DNA from: an uncultured Helcococcus sp.
GTDB lineage: Bacteria; Bacillota; Clostridia; Tissierellales; Peptoniphilaceae
Direction of reading: 5' to 3'
Assembly: GCA_947253305.1 (NCBI GenBank)
Contig: CAMXYZ010000008.1
Coordinates: forward strand, 1-25,005
Length of the DNA stretch: 25,005 nt
Both the position numbers and the translations under genes were made by a program. The notes beneath the pieces were generated by a model. That model was not told the DNA's origin and ran no database searches. It saw only the letters and a program-made list of their open reading frames with translations. Within the stretch, counting starts at the first letter, position 1, and every line of letters starts with the position of its first letter. This document shows positions 1-7,984 of the stretch, piece by piece.

Positions 1-468
1 ATTGAAAATAAAGTTTTAGGTGATATGGAAAAAGAAATTAGTTTAATTAATGGTCATGAAATTAATATCGGGGAAATATTTGAATTACCTGAAAAAGTTA
101 ATAAACAAGATTTAACTGCATTTGCAACAGAAGTTAATCAAAAAATAATAGAGATTATTAGAGGTAATGTAAGTGCTGATGAGGTTTTAAAACAATATTT
201 TGAAGAAGGTACTCCTTCTAGTGTATTATCCAATTTAAACGAGGTGGTTAGTTGGGCAAATTATGTTAAAAAAGAGGATAGAGATTATAATTTAGTTGAA
301 TTAAAAGATGTTAGATATTCATTTAATGACACAGTTAGAGTGTGTATAAGTGGTAATGTAGGTGGATCTTCAGTAGATAGAGATACTTACCTATGGATTG
401 TAATTTATGAAGATGGAAGTCTAAAGGTAAGTAAAACACAAAATAGTGAATACTTCACAAGAAAATAG
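1..468 (+). CDS. Hypothetical protein, 5' end outside the window
   Basis: The reading frame is open from base 1, so the gene probably begins upstream. The first visible Met is at 25, preceded only by a poorly spaced AGGTGA. The visible 147 residues from that Met have no signal peptide, membrane segment or recognisable motif. The first half is helical and charged. The second half (about residues 90-147) reads as alternating beta strands ending in WIVIYEDGSLKVSK, a pattern that resembles an NTF2-like or small beta-sandwich domain, but this is only an impression. The gene ends just before a strong terminator, so it is the last gene of its transcript. I do not recognise a family and assign no function. 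Confidence 0.7.
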   Translation: MENKVLGDMEKEISLINGHEINIGEIFELPEKVNKQDLTAFATEVNQKIIEIIRGNVSADEVLKQYFEEGTPSSVLSNLNEVVSWANYVKKEDRDYNLVELKDVRYSFNDTVRVCISGNVGGSSVDRDTYLWIVIYEDGSLKVSKTQNSEYFTRK

Positions 469-485
469 CAAATTATTTTAATTAT

Positions 486-533
486 AATGTAGTGAATACA
501 AGTCTCAATGATTTGTATTCACTACATTTTTAT
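486..533 (+). terminator. Intrinsic terminator after the first gene
   Basis: A perfect 16-bp inverted repeat (486-501 and 513-528, starting AATGTAGTGAATAC) with an 11-nt loop is followed by a TTTTTAT tail. It closes the transcript of the hypothetical gene ending at 468 and separates it from comM. Confidence 0.9.
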
Positions 534-587
534 ATTGTGAATAAATAGTAATAATATTGGGAGTTTTAAGATTTCTTACTTGATAAG

Positions 588-608
588 ATATTCATATAAT
601 ATGAATAT
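588..608. promoter_or_regulatory. 21-bp palindrome with -10 box before comM
   Basis: The arms ATATTCATAT (588-597) and ATATGAATAT (599-608) are perfect inverted repeats around a single central A. The palindrome contains a TATAAT (595-600) that could be the comM -10 box, and it ends one base before the Shine-Dalgarno sequence GGAGG (610-614). No convincing -35 box is visible. A one-base centre cannot form an RNA hairpin loop of normal size, so a DNA-binding operator is more likely than a terminator. Confidence 0.5.
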
Positions 609-618
609 TGGAGGAAAT

Positions 619-2091
619 ATGAAATCTATAGTTAATACATTAAATATTGAAATAAAAAACACGGAACTTATTCAAGTTCAGTCATCAATAAGTAGAGGCA
701 TGACTAAATTTACTATATCGGGTAATATTGATAAAGAAATTAGAGAAGCTAGAAATAGAATTAAATCAGCTTTTAGATATAATTCATTGAAATTTCCAAT
801 GGGAAATTTAACTATTAATTTATCGCCTGCAAATATTAAGAAATCTGGAACAAGTTTTGATTTACCAATAGCTATATCAATTCTTTCTAATCATTATGAT
901 TTTTCAGATATAGATAAGTATATAATTTGCGGCGAAATTACTCTAACAGGTGATTTAGTTTCAATAAAAAATCCAATTAGAATAGTTAATGAAAGTAGGA
1001 AATTAGGCTTTAATAGTGTTATTATTCCAAAATCTGATTTTAAATTTTCTTATCTTTTTGATGATATTAAAATTTGTGAAGCTAATAATCTAAAGGAAGT
1101 TATTAATCATTTGAGAGGATTTAAAACTATTGAATTAAATGATGATAGTATTAAGGAAGATGAAAGACAAACTGAATTTGATATTAACGATATTATAGCT
1201 CAGGAAGGCCTTATAAGAGCTTTAATTATCGCTATAAGTGGCAAACATAATATTCTTATCAAAGGACCTGTAGGAATAGGAAAAACAGTATCTATTAAAT
1301 CAATTCAATCTATCTTCCCAAAGCTTTCACATAATAAATCTATTATATTATCAGATATATTATCTAGAACTCGAGATGAAAATTTATTAGTAGAATATCC
1401 TTTATTAGTGTATTCAAATAATAATATTAATAATAGAGATCTTTTTGGTACGAATAAAAATCTTGGACTTATTACTGAATCTAATTTTGGATATATGGTA
1501 TTTGATGAAATTAATACATATTCTAAATCGGTATTAAGTAATATTAAAAGAATATTAGACAATGACGATATATACAAATTTGATAAAGAGAAATTTATTG
1601 ATTATCCTGTAGATTTTTCTGTAATAGCTACAATGAATTCTTGTCCTTGCGGTAAGCTTGGAACGAATGAAAAGTGTAATTGCACAATGAGTGAAATTGA
1701 AAGGTATAATAAGAAAATTGACAATGCTCTACTCGATAGATTTCATATAAAGATATTAGTTGATAGTCCAGATAAATTCTATACTGCTAATAAGACATAC
1801 GATATTGATAAGATAAAAAATGATATAGAAAGAGTAAATGATGTTCAATTAAAAAGATATTCGGATGAGTTTTTAAATAATGGATATCTAAACTCAAAAG
1901 AAATTATAGAATTCTTTGATTTAGACGAAAATATTATTCAACTATTAGAAAGTATTTCTAATAAATATAAGTTTTCTAAAAGGAGAATGGATAATTTATT
2001 AAAAGTAGCAAGGACTATTGCAGATTTAGATAGTAAAAGTAAGATTGAAGAAAATCATATTTATGAATCGTTAAAATATCAAGACTTTTAA
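619..2091 (+). CDS. comM: ComM/YifB-like AAA+ ATPase (Mg-chelatase family), divergent
   Basis: The protein is a member of the ComM/YifB family. In studied bacteria ComM is a hexameric helicase that helps branch migration during natural transformation. The N-terminal domain (about 1-170) carries family motifs SRGMTKFTISG and SFDLPIAISIL. The AAA+ domain has Walker A GPVGIGKT (216-223), Walker B VFDE (D296-E297), the sensor asparagine N340 in MNSCPCG, four cysteines (342, 344, 353, 355) and an arginine in LLDRF (R374). Start: ATG 619 follows GGAGG. The frame can be extended to a TTG at 580, but that lacks a ribosome-binding site and the ATG matches the family N-terminus. At 490 aa it is close to the usual 500 or so. 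Oddly, the RPFRxPHH motif normally found between Walker A and B is not recognisable, so activity is uncertain. The gene stands alone, with its own terminator upstream and a separate efp promoter downstream. Confidence 0.85.
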   Translation: MKSIVNTLNIEIKNTELIQVQSSISRGMTKFTISGNIDKEIREARNRIKSAFRYNSLKFPMGNLTINLSPANIKKSGTSFDLPIAISILSNHYDFSDIDKYIICGEITLTGDLVSIKNPIRIVNESRKLGFNSVIIPKSDFKFSYLFDDIKICEANNLKEVINHLRGFKTIELNDDSIKEDERQTEFDINDIIAQEGLIRALIIAISGKHNILIKGPVGIGKTVSIKSIQSIFPKLSHNKSIILSDILSRTRDENLLVEYPLLVYSNNNINNRDLFGTNKNLGLITESNFGYMVFDEINTYSKSVLSNIKRILDNDDIYKFDKEKFIDYPVDFSVIATMNSCPCGKLGTNEKCNCTMSEIERYNKKIDNALLDRFHIKILVDSPDKFYTANKTYDIDKIKNDIERVNDVQLKRYSDEFLNNGYLNSKEIIEFFDLDENIIQLLESISNKYKFSKRRMDNLLKVARTIADLDSKSKIEENHIYESLKYQDF

Positions 2092-2132
2092 AATAATAAT
2101 ATTTTTATTATAATTAGTGTTTAAATAGTGTA

Positions 2133-2156
2133 ATTATACCATATACGTGGTATAAT
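2133..2156 (+). promoter_or_regulatory. efp promoter inside a symmetrical inverted repeat
   Basis: An extended -10 element TGGTATAAT (2148-2156) lies 30 bp before the efp start. The same nine bases occur in inverted orientation at 2133-2141, separated by TATACG, so an identical extended -10 points back into comM. No good -35 box is seen, as expected for extended -10 promoters. Confidence 0.6.
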
Positions 2157-2185
2157 GAATTATTAGAAATAAAATGGAGGTATAT

Positions 2186-2743
2186 ATGTTAGGAGCAAAT
2201 GAATTAAAAAGAGGAATAACATTTGATTATGATGGTCAAGTGTATGAAGTGTTAAATTATGAACATGTTAAGCCTGGTAAAGGTCCTGCTTTTATAAGAT
2301 TAAAAATTAGAAATGTTCTAAATGGCTCTTCGAAGGATGTAACTATAAATCCAAATGATAAATATCCACAAGTTATTGTTGAAACAAGAGAGATGCAATA
2401 CTTATATAATGATGGAGAGCTATATTATTTTATGGATCCAGAAACTTATGAACAAGTTCCAATGGATTTTGATTTATTTGAAGAAGCATCAAAATTTGTA
2501 AAAGAAAATGAAATTGCATATATTAAATCATTTAAAGGTTCAGCATTTAGTATAGAAGCACCTAATTTTGTAGAATTAGAAGTAACTGATACAGAACCAG
2601 GATTTAAAGGTGATACTGCTACTGGAGCGACAAAACCTGCTACATTAGAAACAGGATTTACTCTACAAGTTCCATTATTTATCGAAATCGGAGATGTTCT
2701 AAAAATTGATACAAGATCCGGAGAATATTTATCAAGAGTATAA
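2186..2743 (+). CDS. efp: Translation elongation factor P
   Basis: EF-P binds between the P and E sites of the ribosome and relieves stalling at consecutive prolines. The 185-aa protein has the normal three beta-domains. The loop KPGKGPAF carries Lys32, at the same position as the lysine that is modified in Bacillus EF-P. The C-terminal OB domain has the family signature around GDTATGATKPATLETG and ends in a conserved TRSGEYLSRV. Start: ATG 2186 follows GGAGG (2176-2180) with five bases of spacing. An in-frame ATG at 2174 overlaps that Shine-Dalgarno sequence and is unlikely. A promoter lies directly upstream, and the gene leads the series that continues with nusB one base after its stop codon. 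Confidence 0.97.
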   Translation: MLGANELKRGITFDYDGQVYEVLNYEHVKPGKGPAFIRLKIRNVLNGSSKDVTINPNDKYPQVIVETREMQYLYNDGELYYFMDPETYEQVPMDFDLFEEASKFVKENEIAYIKSFKGSAFSIEAPNFVELEVTDTEPGFKGDTATGATKPATLETGFTLQVPLFIEIGDVLKIDTRSGEYLSRV

Positions 2744-2744
2744 G

Positions 2745-3149
2745 ATGAAAAGAGTAGAAGAGAGAGAATGGATTGTAAAGCTATTATTTCAACATGATTT
2801 TAATGAGATAGATTTAGACAATATAGATTCTATTTTAGAACATAATAATCTTTCAAAATCTATCTTTATTAGAGAATCTTTAGAATCAATAATTAAAAAT
2901 ATAGATAAAATTGATGATTATATATCAAAATATGTTGATGATAATAGATTGAAGAATATATTACCAATTGAACGATCAATATTGAGAGTATCAATAAACG
3001 AATTCGTAATTATGAAAAATGTACCAGTTTCTGTATCTATAAATGAAGCTGTGAAAATTTCAAAGAAATATTCAAATGAGAATTCATATATATTTATAAA
3101 TGGGGTTTTATCATCAATTGCAAAAAGTTTAGAGAAACAAAATGAATAG
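2745..3149 (+). CDS. nusB: Transcription antitermination factor NusB
   Basis: NusB, with S10/NusE, binds boxA RNA and supports antitermination of rRNA operons. The 134-aa all-helical protein has the family pattern: an N-terminal R..I..LLFQ helix, then IERSILRVSINEF, then VPVSVSINEAVKISKKY and a terminal FINGVLSSI. Start: ATG 2745 lies one base after the efp stop, so translation is probably coupled to efp. The frame runs open back to a TTG at 2706 inside efp, but the family N-terminus fits 2745. It overlaps xseA by 8 bases. In Clostridia nusB commonly sits just upstream of xseA-xseB-ispA, as here. Confidence 0.95.
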   Translation: MKRVEEREWIVKLLFQHDFNEIDLDNIDSILEHNNLSKSIFIRESLESIIKNIDKIDDYISKYVDDNRLKNILPIERSILRVSINEFVIMKNVPVSVSINEAVKISKKYSNENSYIFINGVLSSIAKSLEKQNE

Positions 3150-4317
3150 ATCAATAACTGTAAAACAATTAGGAAATTATTTAAAACACGAAATATTATC
3201 TGATAGACTACTCCAGAATTTAAGTATTAGAGGTGAGATAACTAATTTAAAAACTCAGAAATATACTTATTTTTCTTTGATGGAAGATGATGAATTGATT
3301 TCATGTATATATTTTGATAATGATTTTAAATATGCTGAAGGTGATAAGGTTGTAGTAAAAGCTTCTTTATCACTTTACCCAAGATCAAGTATATATCAAT
3401 TACGAGTTAAAGAAATTGAATTACTAGGAGAGGGTGAGAATCTGTTAGAATTTAGAAGATTAAAGAAAAAACTTCTTGAGCTAGGATATTTTGATGAAAA
3501 ATATAAAAAAGATATTCCAAAATATCCACAAAATATAGGTCTTATAACTGGATTAGAATCTGCTGCATATTATGATTTTATAAAAGTATTGAAGGATAAT
3601 AGATATAATGCAAATATTTATTTACTTCCAAGTCTTGTTCAAGGAAAAAACGCAGCATCGGAAGTATCAGAATCACTTAAATATATGGATAGACTAAATT
3701 TGGATATTATCGTATTAACTAGAGGTGGTGGTTCAAAGGATGATTTGAGTGTGTTTAATGATGAATTAATAGCCACAACCATATTCAATTTAAATACACC
3801 AATAATATCAGCAATTGGCCATGAAATCGACTTATCAATAGCTGAATTAGTTAGCGACAAATATCTATCCACACCAACAAAGGCTGCAGAAATAATCACA
3901 AGAAATTATAGTAATGCCTTCTTAGAGATAAATTCTATATATAATAATTTAAATAGAAATTTAGACAATGTATTACAAAAATATAATAATAAATTTAATG
4001 GAGCATATTTGACTATAGAGCGAAATAATCCTAATTTGATTATAGATAAAATTTCTAAAGAAGCAGAATATATAGCTAAAGATGTAAATAATAGTATTCA
4101 GAATATTTTATATGCAAAAAATTTATTTGTACAAGAATTGTATAATAAATCAAAAGATATTTACACAAATATTGTTAAAAATAATAGCCTACAAGTAAAA
4201 GATGATTTTGGTCAAATAGTGGATGTAAACAAACTTATGATAGATAGTGAATATATTTTATTTAGTGATAGGATAAGCTATAAGATTCTAGTTAAGGAGA
4301 AAAATATTGAAGAATAA
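3142..4317 (+). CDS. xseA: Exodeoxyribonuclease VII large subunit
   Basis: XseA is the catalytic subunit of exonuclease VII, which degrades single-stranded DNA with the small subunit XseB. The N-terminal OB fold (about 4-95, containing NLSIRGEITNLK) binds DNA. The nuclease domain shows GLITGLESAA (133-142), VQGKNAASEV (166-175), LTRGGGSKDDL (R194-S198 core) and SAIGHEIDLSIAELVSD (with GHE at 226-228). A coiled-coil helical region follows and would bind XseB. At 391 aa it is shorter than E. coli XseA (about 456), with the loss in the C-terminal coiled coil. The start overlaps the end of nusB and has only a weak ribosome-binding site, suggesting translational coupling. Confidence 0.95.
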   Translation: MNRSITVKQLGNYLKHEILSDRLLQNLSIRGEITNLKTQKYTYFSLMEDDELISCIYFDNDFKYAEGDKVVVKASLSLYPRSSIYQLRVKEIELLGEGENLLEFRRLKKKLLELGYFDEKYKKDIPKYPQNIGLITGLESAAYYDFIKVLKDNRYNANIYLLPSLVQGKNAASEVSESLKYMDRLNLDIIVLTRGGGSKDDLSVFNDELIATTIFNLNTPIISAIGHEIDLSIAELVSDKYLSTPTKAAEIITRNYSNAFLEINSIYNNLNRNLDNVLQKYNNKFNGAYLTIERNNPNLIIDKISKEAEYIAKDVNNSIQNILYAKNLFVQELYNKSKDIYTNIVKNNSLQVKDDFGQIVDVNKLMIDSEYILFSDRISYKILVKEKNIEE

Positions 4318-4504
4318 TTTTGAAGATTTACTAAATGAATACAAAGAAATAGCATTAGAACTTGAAAAAGATGATATTGAACTTGATGAAGCTATTAAAT
4401 TGTATAGCAGAGGTAATGAAATCTACAAAGAATTAAAAGATAAATTAGAAAATTCAAAACAAATTATAAAAAATATTAGAGATGAAAATGAATCAATTAT
4501 ATAA
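4307..4504 (+). CDS. xseB: Exodeoxyribonuclease VII small subunit
   Basis: A 65-aa helical hairpin of the XseB family: FEDLLNEYKEIALELEKDDI followed by LDEAIKLYSRGNEIYKELKD. It coats the coiled coil of XseA to form exonuclease VII. The start is a TTG at 4307, supported by a strong AAGGAG (4294-4299) seven bases upstream, which lies inside xseA. The gene overlaps xseA by 11 bases and the downstream ispA by about 20, so the three are co-translated. There is no nearby ATG that fits the family N-terminus. Confidence 0.93.
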   Translation: MKNNFEDLLNEYKEIALELEKDDIELDEAIKLYSRGNEIYKELKDKLENSKQIIKNIRDENESII

Positions 4505-5321
4505 TCAAAAGAAAAAAGAATTTGACAAATTAATAAGAAACTTTTTTCCCCAAAATAGTGAATTTAGTGAAATACTAAATTATTCAATAGATAGCGGAAA
4601 AAGAATTAGACCAATTATTTTGTTAGAGGTAGACAAAATGATTAAGGATGGAGAAACGGGTAATAATGATATAGCCCAAGATTTTGCTATATCTCTAGAA
4701 TTAATCCATAATTATTCTTTAGTTCACGATGATCTTCCAGCTATGGATGATGATAAATATAGACGTGATAGAAAGACTACTCATTATAAATATGGTGAGG
4801 ATCTTGGAATATTAGCAGGTGATGCTCTACTTAATTATTCATATGAATTGCTTTTTAAAACATTATTAGATAATAATGAAAATCATATAATTAAGGCTGC
4901 TCAATATCTTGCTAAATCTTCAGGTCATGAAGGGATGATATTAGGTCAAATTTATGATATAAAGGATAATTTAAAAAATATAGAAGATATCAAATTAATG
5001 TATAAGAATAAGACTTGTAGATTAATAATGGCAGCTACCACCATACCTGGATATCTTAATAATTTAAATGATTCGCAACTATACAAGCTAGAAGAATTGG
5101 GCTACAATATTGGGATGGCATTCCAATTACAAGATGATTTATTAGACTTAGATCAAGATGAACAAATCAATAAACTTACATATATTAAATACAGAGGTAT
5201 TGATAAAACTAAAGAGGACATACTTAGATATAGTAATAATGCTATAAAGATATTGAAGAGTTTTGATCATAATGAGTTTTTAATAAATCTAATAAAAGAT
5301 CTGATAGAAAGAGCTTATTAG
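4482..5321 (+). CDS. ispA: Polyprenyl (farnesyl/geranyl) diphosphate synthase
   Basis: This enzyme condenses isopentenyl diphosphate with allylic diphosphates to make geranyl or farnesyl diphosphate for undecaprenyl and quinone precursors. The 279-aa sequence has GKRIRP (39-44), the first aspartate-rich motif DDLPAMD (83-89), LAGDAL, an ILGQIYD segment, and the second aspartate-rich motif LQDDLLD (D218, D219, D222). Two in-frame ATGs (4482 and 4488) are possible and both lie inside xseB. In many Firmicutes ispA is followed by dxs, tlyA and nadK before argR, but here argR follows directly. This enzyme alone does not show whether its substrate comes from the MEP or the mevalonate pathway. Confidence 0.94.
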   Translation: MKMNQLYNQKKKEFDKLIRNFFPQNSEFSEILNYSIDSGKRIRPIILLEVDKMIKDGETGNNDIAQDFAISLELIHNYSLVHDDLPAMDDDKYRRDRKTTHYKYGEDLGILAGDALLNYSYELLFKTLLDNNENHIIKAAQYLAKSSGHEGMILGQIYDIKDNLKNIEDIKLMYKNKTCRLIMAATTIPGYLNNLNDSQLYKLEELGYNIGMAFQLQDDLLDLDQDEQINKLTYIKYRGIDKTKEDILRYSNNAIKILKSFDHNEFLINLIKDLIERAY

Positions 5322-5329
5322 GAGGAAAG

Positions 5330-5782
5330 ATGAGAAAATACGACAGACAAAGATTGATTTTATCCTTAATTGGAGAATATGAAGTTGAAACTCAAGAACA
5401 GTTATCTGAGTTATTATTAGAGAGAGATGTTGTTGCAACACAAGCAACAATTTCTAGAGATATTAAAGAATTAAGAATAACAAAAGTTCAAACAGGAGAT
5501 GGGGTTTATAAATACACTGTTATTGACACAATGCACGATACATTAAATGAAAGACTAAGCAAGATATTAAGATCTGCTGTACTTTCAATTAAACCAAATC
5601 GTGATAGAATACTAATAAATACAATATCATATGCTGCTACAGTTACAGCACTAGCTATTACTAATCGTAAAATAGAGGGAATAGCAGGTATCATCGCGGG
5701 ACACGACACTATATTAATAGAGGTTGAAGAAGGATATGATGTTAAGGAATTAGCAAAGACTATAGAAGGATTCATATACTAA
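5330..5782 (+). CDS. argR: ArgR-family arginine repressor, altered effector site
   Basis: ArgR regulates arginine synthesis and breakdown; arginine binding stabilises a hexamer. The N-terminal winged helix (about 1-65) has the recognition helix in VATQATISRDIKELRI. The C-terminal oligomerisation domain (about 75-150) ends in GIIAGHDTILIEVE. In characterised ArgR proteins this loop reads GDD and both aspartates contact arginine. Here it is G124-H125-D126, so one aspartate is replaced. The preceding segment, usually GNAxAxxxLID, reads YAATVTALAI (101-110). The DNA-binding part looks intact. Start: ATG 5330 follows AGGAGG (5320-5325), which overlaps the ispA stop. argR beside recN is the common arrangement in Firmicutes. 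Confidence 0.9.
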   Translation: MRKYDRQRLILSLIGEYEVETQEQLSELLLERDVVATQATISRDIKELRITKVQTGDGVYKYTVIDTMHDTLNERLSKILRSAVLSIKPNRDRILINTISYAATVTALAITNRKIEGIAGIIAGHDTILIEVEEGYDVKELAKTIEGFIY

Positions 5783-5783
5783 A

Positions 5784-7439
5784 ATGTTATTAAATTTGCA
5801 TGTAAAAAATTACGCTATAATCAAAGATATTAATATTGATTTTTATGAAGGTTTAAATATACTTTCTGGTGAGACCGGAGCTGGTAAATCTTTATTATTA
5901 AAGACCTTAAATTTACTAAAGGGGGATAGATTTAATAAAGATTTTATCGGTATATTTGATGACCGTACATATGTTGAAGCTGTATTTTCTTCAAATGAAT
6001 TTATTAATAATATACTTGAAGAAAATGGTATAGATACTTTTGATAATATTATACTTTCAAGAACTTTTACTCAAAATAGTTCAATAACTAAGATAAATAA
6101 TCGTGCATGCAATGTAAAACTTTTATCAGAAATATCAGATTTATTATTTGATATTCATGGACAACATTCCCAATTAATAATTTTAGATAAATCTAATTAT
6201 ATAAATCTAATTGATAAATTTGATATACAAACGGAAGAATTAAAATCTTCAATTAGAAAAAATTTATCTAATATAGAATTATTAAATAAAGAAAATGAAA
6301 AACTAAATATGTCAGATGAAGAAATTGAGAGAGAAAAAGATCTTTTGAAGTTCCAAATTGATGAGATAGAGGATTTTGATTTTGATAATTATGATGAAGA
6401 TAATCTTAGTAAAGAATACAAGAAGCTAACAAATCAATCAAGTCTAATTCAAGGTACTGATAATATAATAAACTTTTTAACAAGATCTAATAGACAAGAT
6501 TCTTTTAAGGATATGTCAGATATTCTCTACAATGAATTAAATAGTCTTTCAAATATTGATGAAGACCTTAAAGAAATCACATCAGATGCCTTGAATATCA
6601 AGGAACTGATTAGTGATTTATCAAATAAAATCGAAAATTATTCTTATACTTTAGATATAGATGAAGAAAGAATACAAATAATAGAAGATATTTTTGATAA
6701 ATTCCAAGTTTTAAAATTAAAATACGGAAGAGATAGCGAAGAAATACTAAATTTCTTGATGAATAGTAAAGATAGATTTAACACTATAAATAATATTCAC
6801 GAGAAAAGAGCTTCTATAAAAAATGATATAAATAAATTAAATATTGAAAATCAAAAATTAGCAGATAGATTAACTAATATTAGAAAATCAATAATTATCA
6901 AATTAGAGGAAAAAATTATTGAAGAATTAAACGAAATGAATATGCAATATATTGATTTTGAAATTCAATTTCTCAAAAAAGATAAAATTAATAAAAATGG
7001 TCAAGATGATATTGATTTCCTAATATCAACAAATAAAGGGCAAGAGCTTAAAAGTTTGAGTACAGTATCTTCTGGCGGTGAAATATCAAGATTTATGTTA
7101 GCTATGAAGGCGGCTTTAACTGAAAAGGAAGAAATAGGTACTATAATATTCGATGAAATTGATACCGGAATTAGTGGTAAAACGGCTGATATAGTTGGAG
7201 ATAAACTAAAGAAAATTTCTAAAAAAACTCAATTAATAGTTATTTCACACCTTGCTCAAATTGCTAGTAAAGCTGACTATAATTATTTAATATATAAAGA
7301 AAATAAAGATAATCAAACTATTAGTAATATCAATTTACTTAATTATGATGGTAAAGTAAATGAGATTGCAAGACTAATATCAGGTAGTGATATAACTCAT
7401 AAGAGTATAGAATCTGCCAAAGAATTGATTAAGGAGTAG
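5784..7439 (+). CDS. recN: DNA repair protein RecN
   Basis: RecN is an SMC-like ATPase recruited early to double-strand breaks. The 551-aa protein has an N-terminal ATPase half with Walker A GETGAGKS (29-36) after the typical LHVKNYAIIKDINIDF start. A long coiled coil follows (about 150-360). The C-terminal half carries the ABC signature SSGGEISR (around 429-436) and Walker B IIFDEID (D457-E458), then GISGKTADIVG and VISHLAQIA. Length is normal for the family. It starts one base after the argR stop, with no strong ribosome-binding site of its own, so it is probably coupled to argR. Confidence 0.97.
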   Translation: MLLNLHVKNYAIIKDINIDFYEGLNILSGETGAGKSLLLKTLNLLKGDRFNKDFIGIFDDRTYVEAVFSSNEFINNILEENGIDTFDNIILSRTFTQNSSITKINNRACNVKLLSEISDLLFDIHGQHSQLIILDKSNYINLIDKFDIQTEELKSSIRKNLSNIELLNKENEKLNMSDEEIEREKDLLKFQIDEIEDFDFDNYDEDNLSKEYKKLTNQSSLIQGTDNIINFLTRSNRQDSFKDMSDILYNELNSLSNIDEDLKEITSDALNIKELISDLSNKIENYSYTLDIDEERIQIIEDIFDKFQVLKLKYGRDSEEILNFLMNSKDRFNTINNIHEKRASIKNDINKLNIENQKLADRLTNIRKSIIIKLEEKIIEELNEMNMQYIDFEIQFLKKDKINKNGQDDIDFLISTNKGQELKSLSTVSSGGEISRFMLAMKAALTEKEEIGTIIFDEIDTGISGKTADIVGDKLKKISKKTQLIVISHLAQIASKADYNYLIYKENKDNQTISNINLLNYDGKVNEIARLISGSDITHKSIESAKELIKE

Positions 7440-7441
7440 GT

Positions 7442-7984
7442 ATGGATAATATTCATGTAGAAGAAACTATTAAATCTGAAAAGATTTATGAAGGTAGGAT
7501 TATAAAGGTTAAAGTAGACACAGTAGAATTAGCTAATAGATCCTATGCAAAAAGAGAGATAGTGGAACATCAAAGAGGTGTAGGAATTGTTGCATTAACT
7601 GAAAATCAAGAGATATATTTAGTTAGACAATTTAGAAAACCAATTGAAAAAATTATATATGAAATTCCTGCTGGTTTAGTCGAATCTAGTGAAGATTTAG
7701 TAGATGCTGCAATTAGAGAATCTCAAGAAGAGATTGGAATTAAACCACATAAAATGGAGTTATTGGTAGAAGCATATGCTTCACCAGGATTTACAGACGA
7801 AGTTATTTCTATATTTTTAGCTACAGAACATGAAGACAATAAATTAGAACTTGATGATACTGAATTTTTAGAAGCAGTTAAAGTACCACTAAAAGATGCT
7901 ATAGAAATGGTAGAAAATTTTGAAATTACAGATGCTAAATCAATTATTGGTATATTGTATACTGCTAGAAAGCTGGGATTATAA
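7442..7984 (+). CDS. nudF: Nudix hydrolase, ADP-ribose pyrophosphatase type
   Basis: The 180-aa protein carries a complete Nudix box from G78 to I100: G(X5)E, then R92-E93 and the metal-binding pair E96-E97 in RESQEEIGI. The N-terminal region with EGRIIKVKVDTVEL and the VRQFRKPIE strand before the box are typical of ADP-ribose diphosphatases, which split ADP-ribose into AMP and ribose 5-phosphate. Substrate is inferred from family resemblance. Start: ATG 7442 follows AAGGAG (7431-7436), which overlaps the recN stop codon. Its stop codon overlaps the start of the next gene in TAATG. Confidence 0.9.
   Translation: MDNIHVEETIKSEKIYEGRIIKVKVDTVELANRSYAKREIVEHQRGVGIVALTENQEIYLVRQFRKPIEKIIYEIPAGLVESSEDLVDAAIRESQEEIGIKPHKMELLVEAYASPGFTDEVISIFLATEHEDNKLELDDTEFLEAVKVPLKDAIEMVENFEITDAKSIIGILYTARKLGL

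Noticed and set aside
580..618. Upstream TTG start for comM giving 13 extra residues
   Set aside because: No ribosome-binding site precedes it, it overlaps the probable promoter, and family members start at the ATG that follows GGAGG.
2093..2111. AT-only hairpin after comM (ATAATAA / TTATTAT) as a terminator
   Set aside because: The stem has no G-C pair and no T-tail follows; such repeats arise by chance in DNA this AT-rich.
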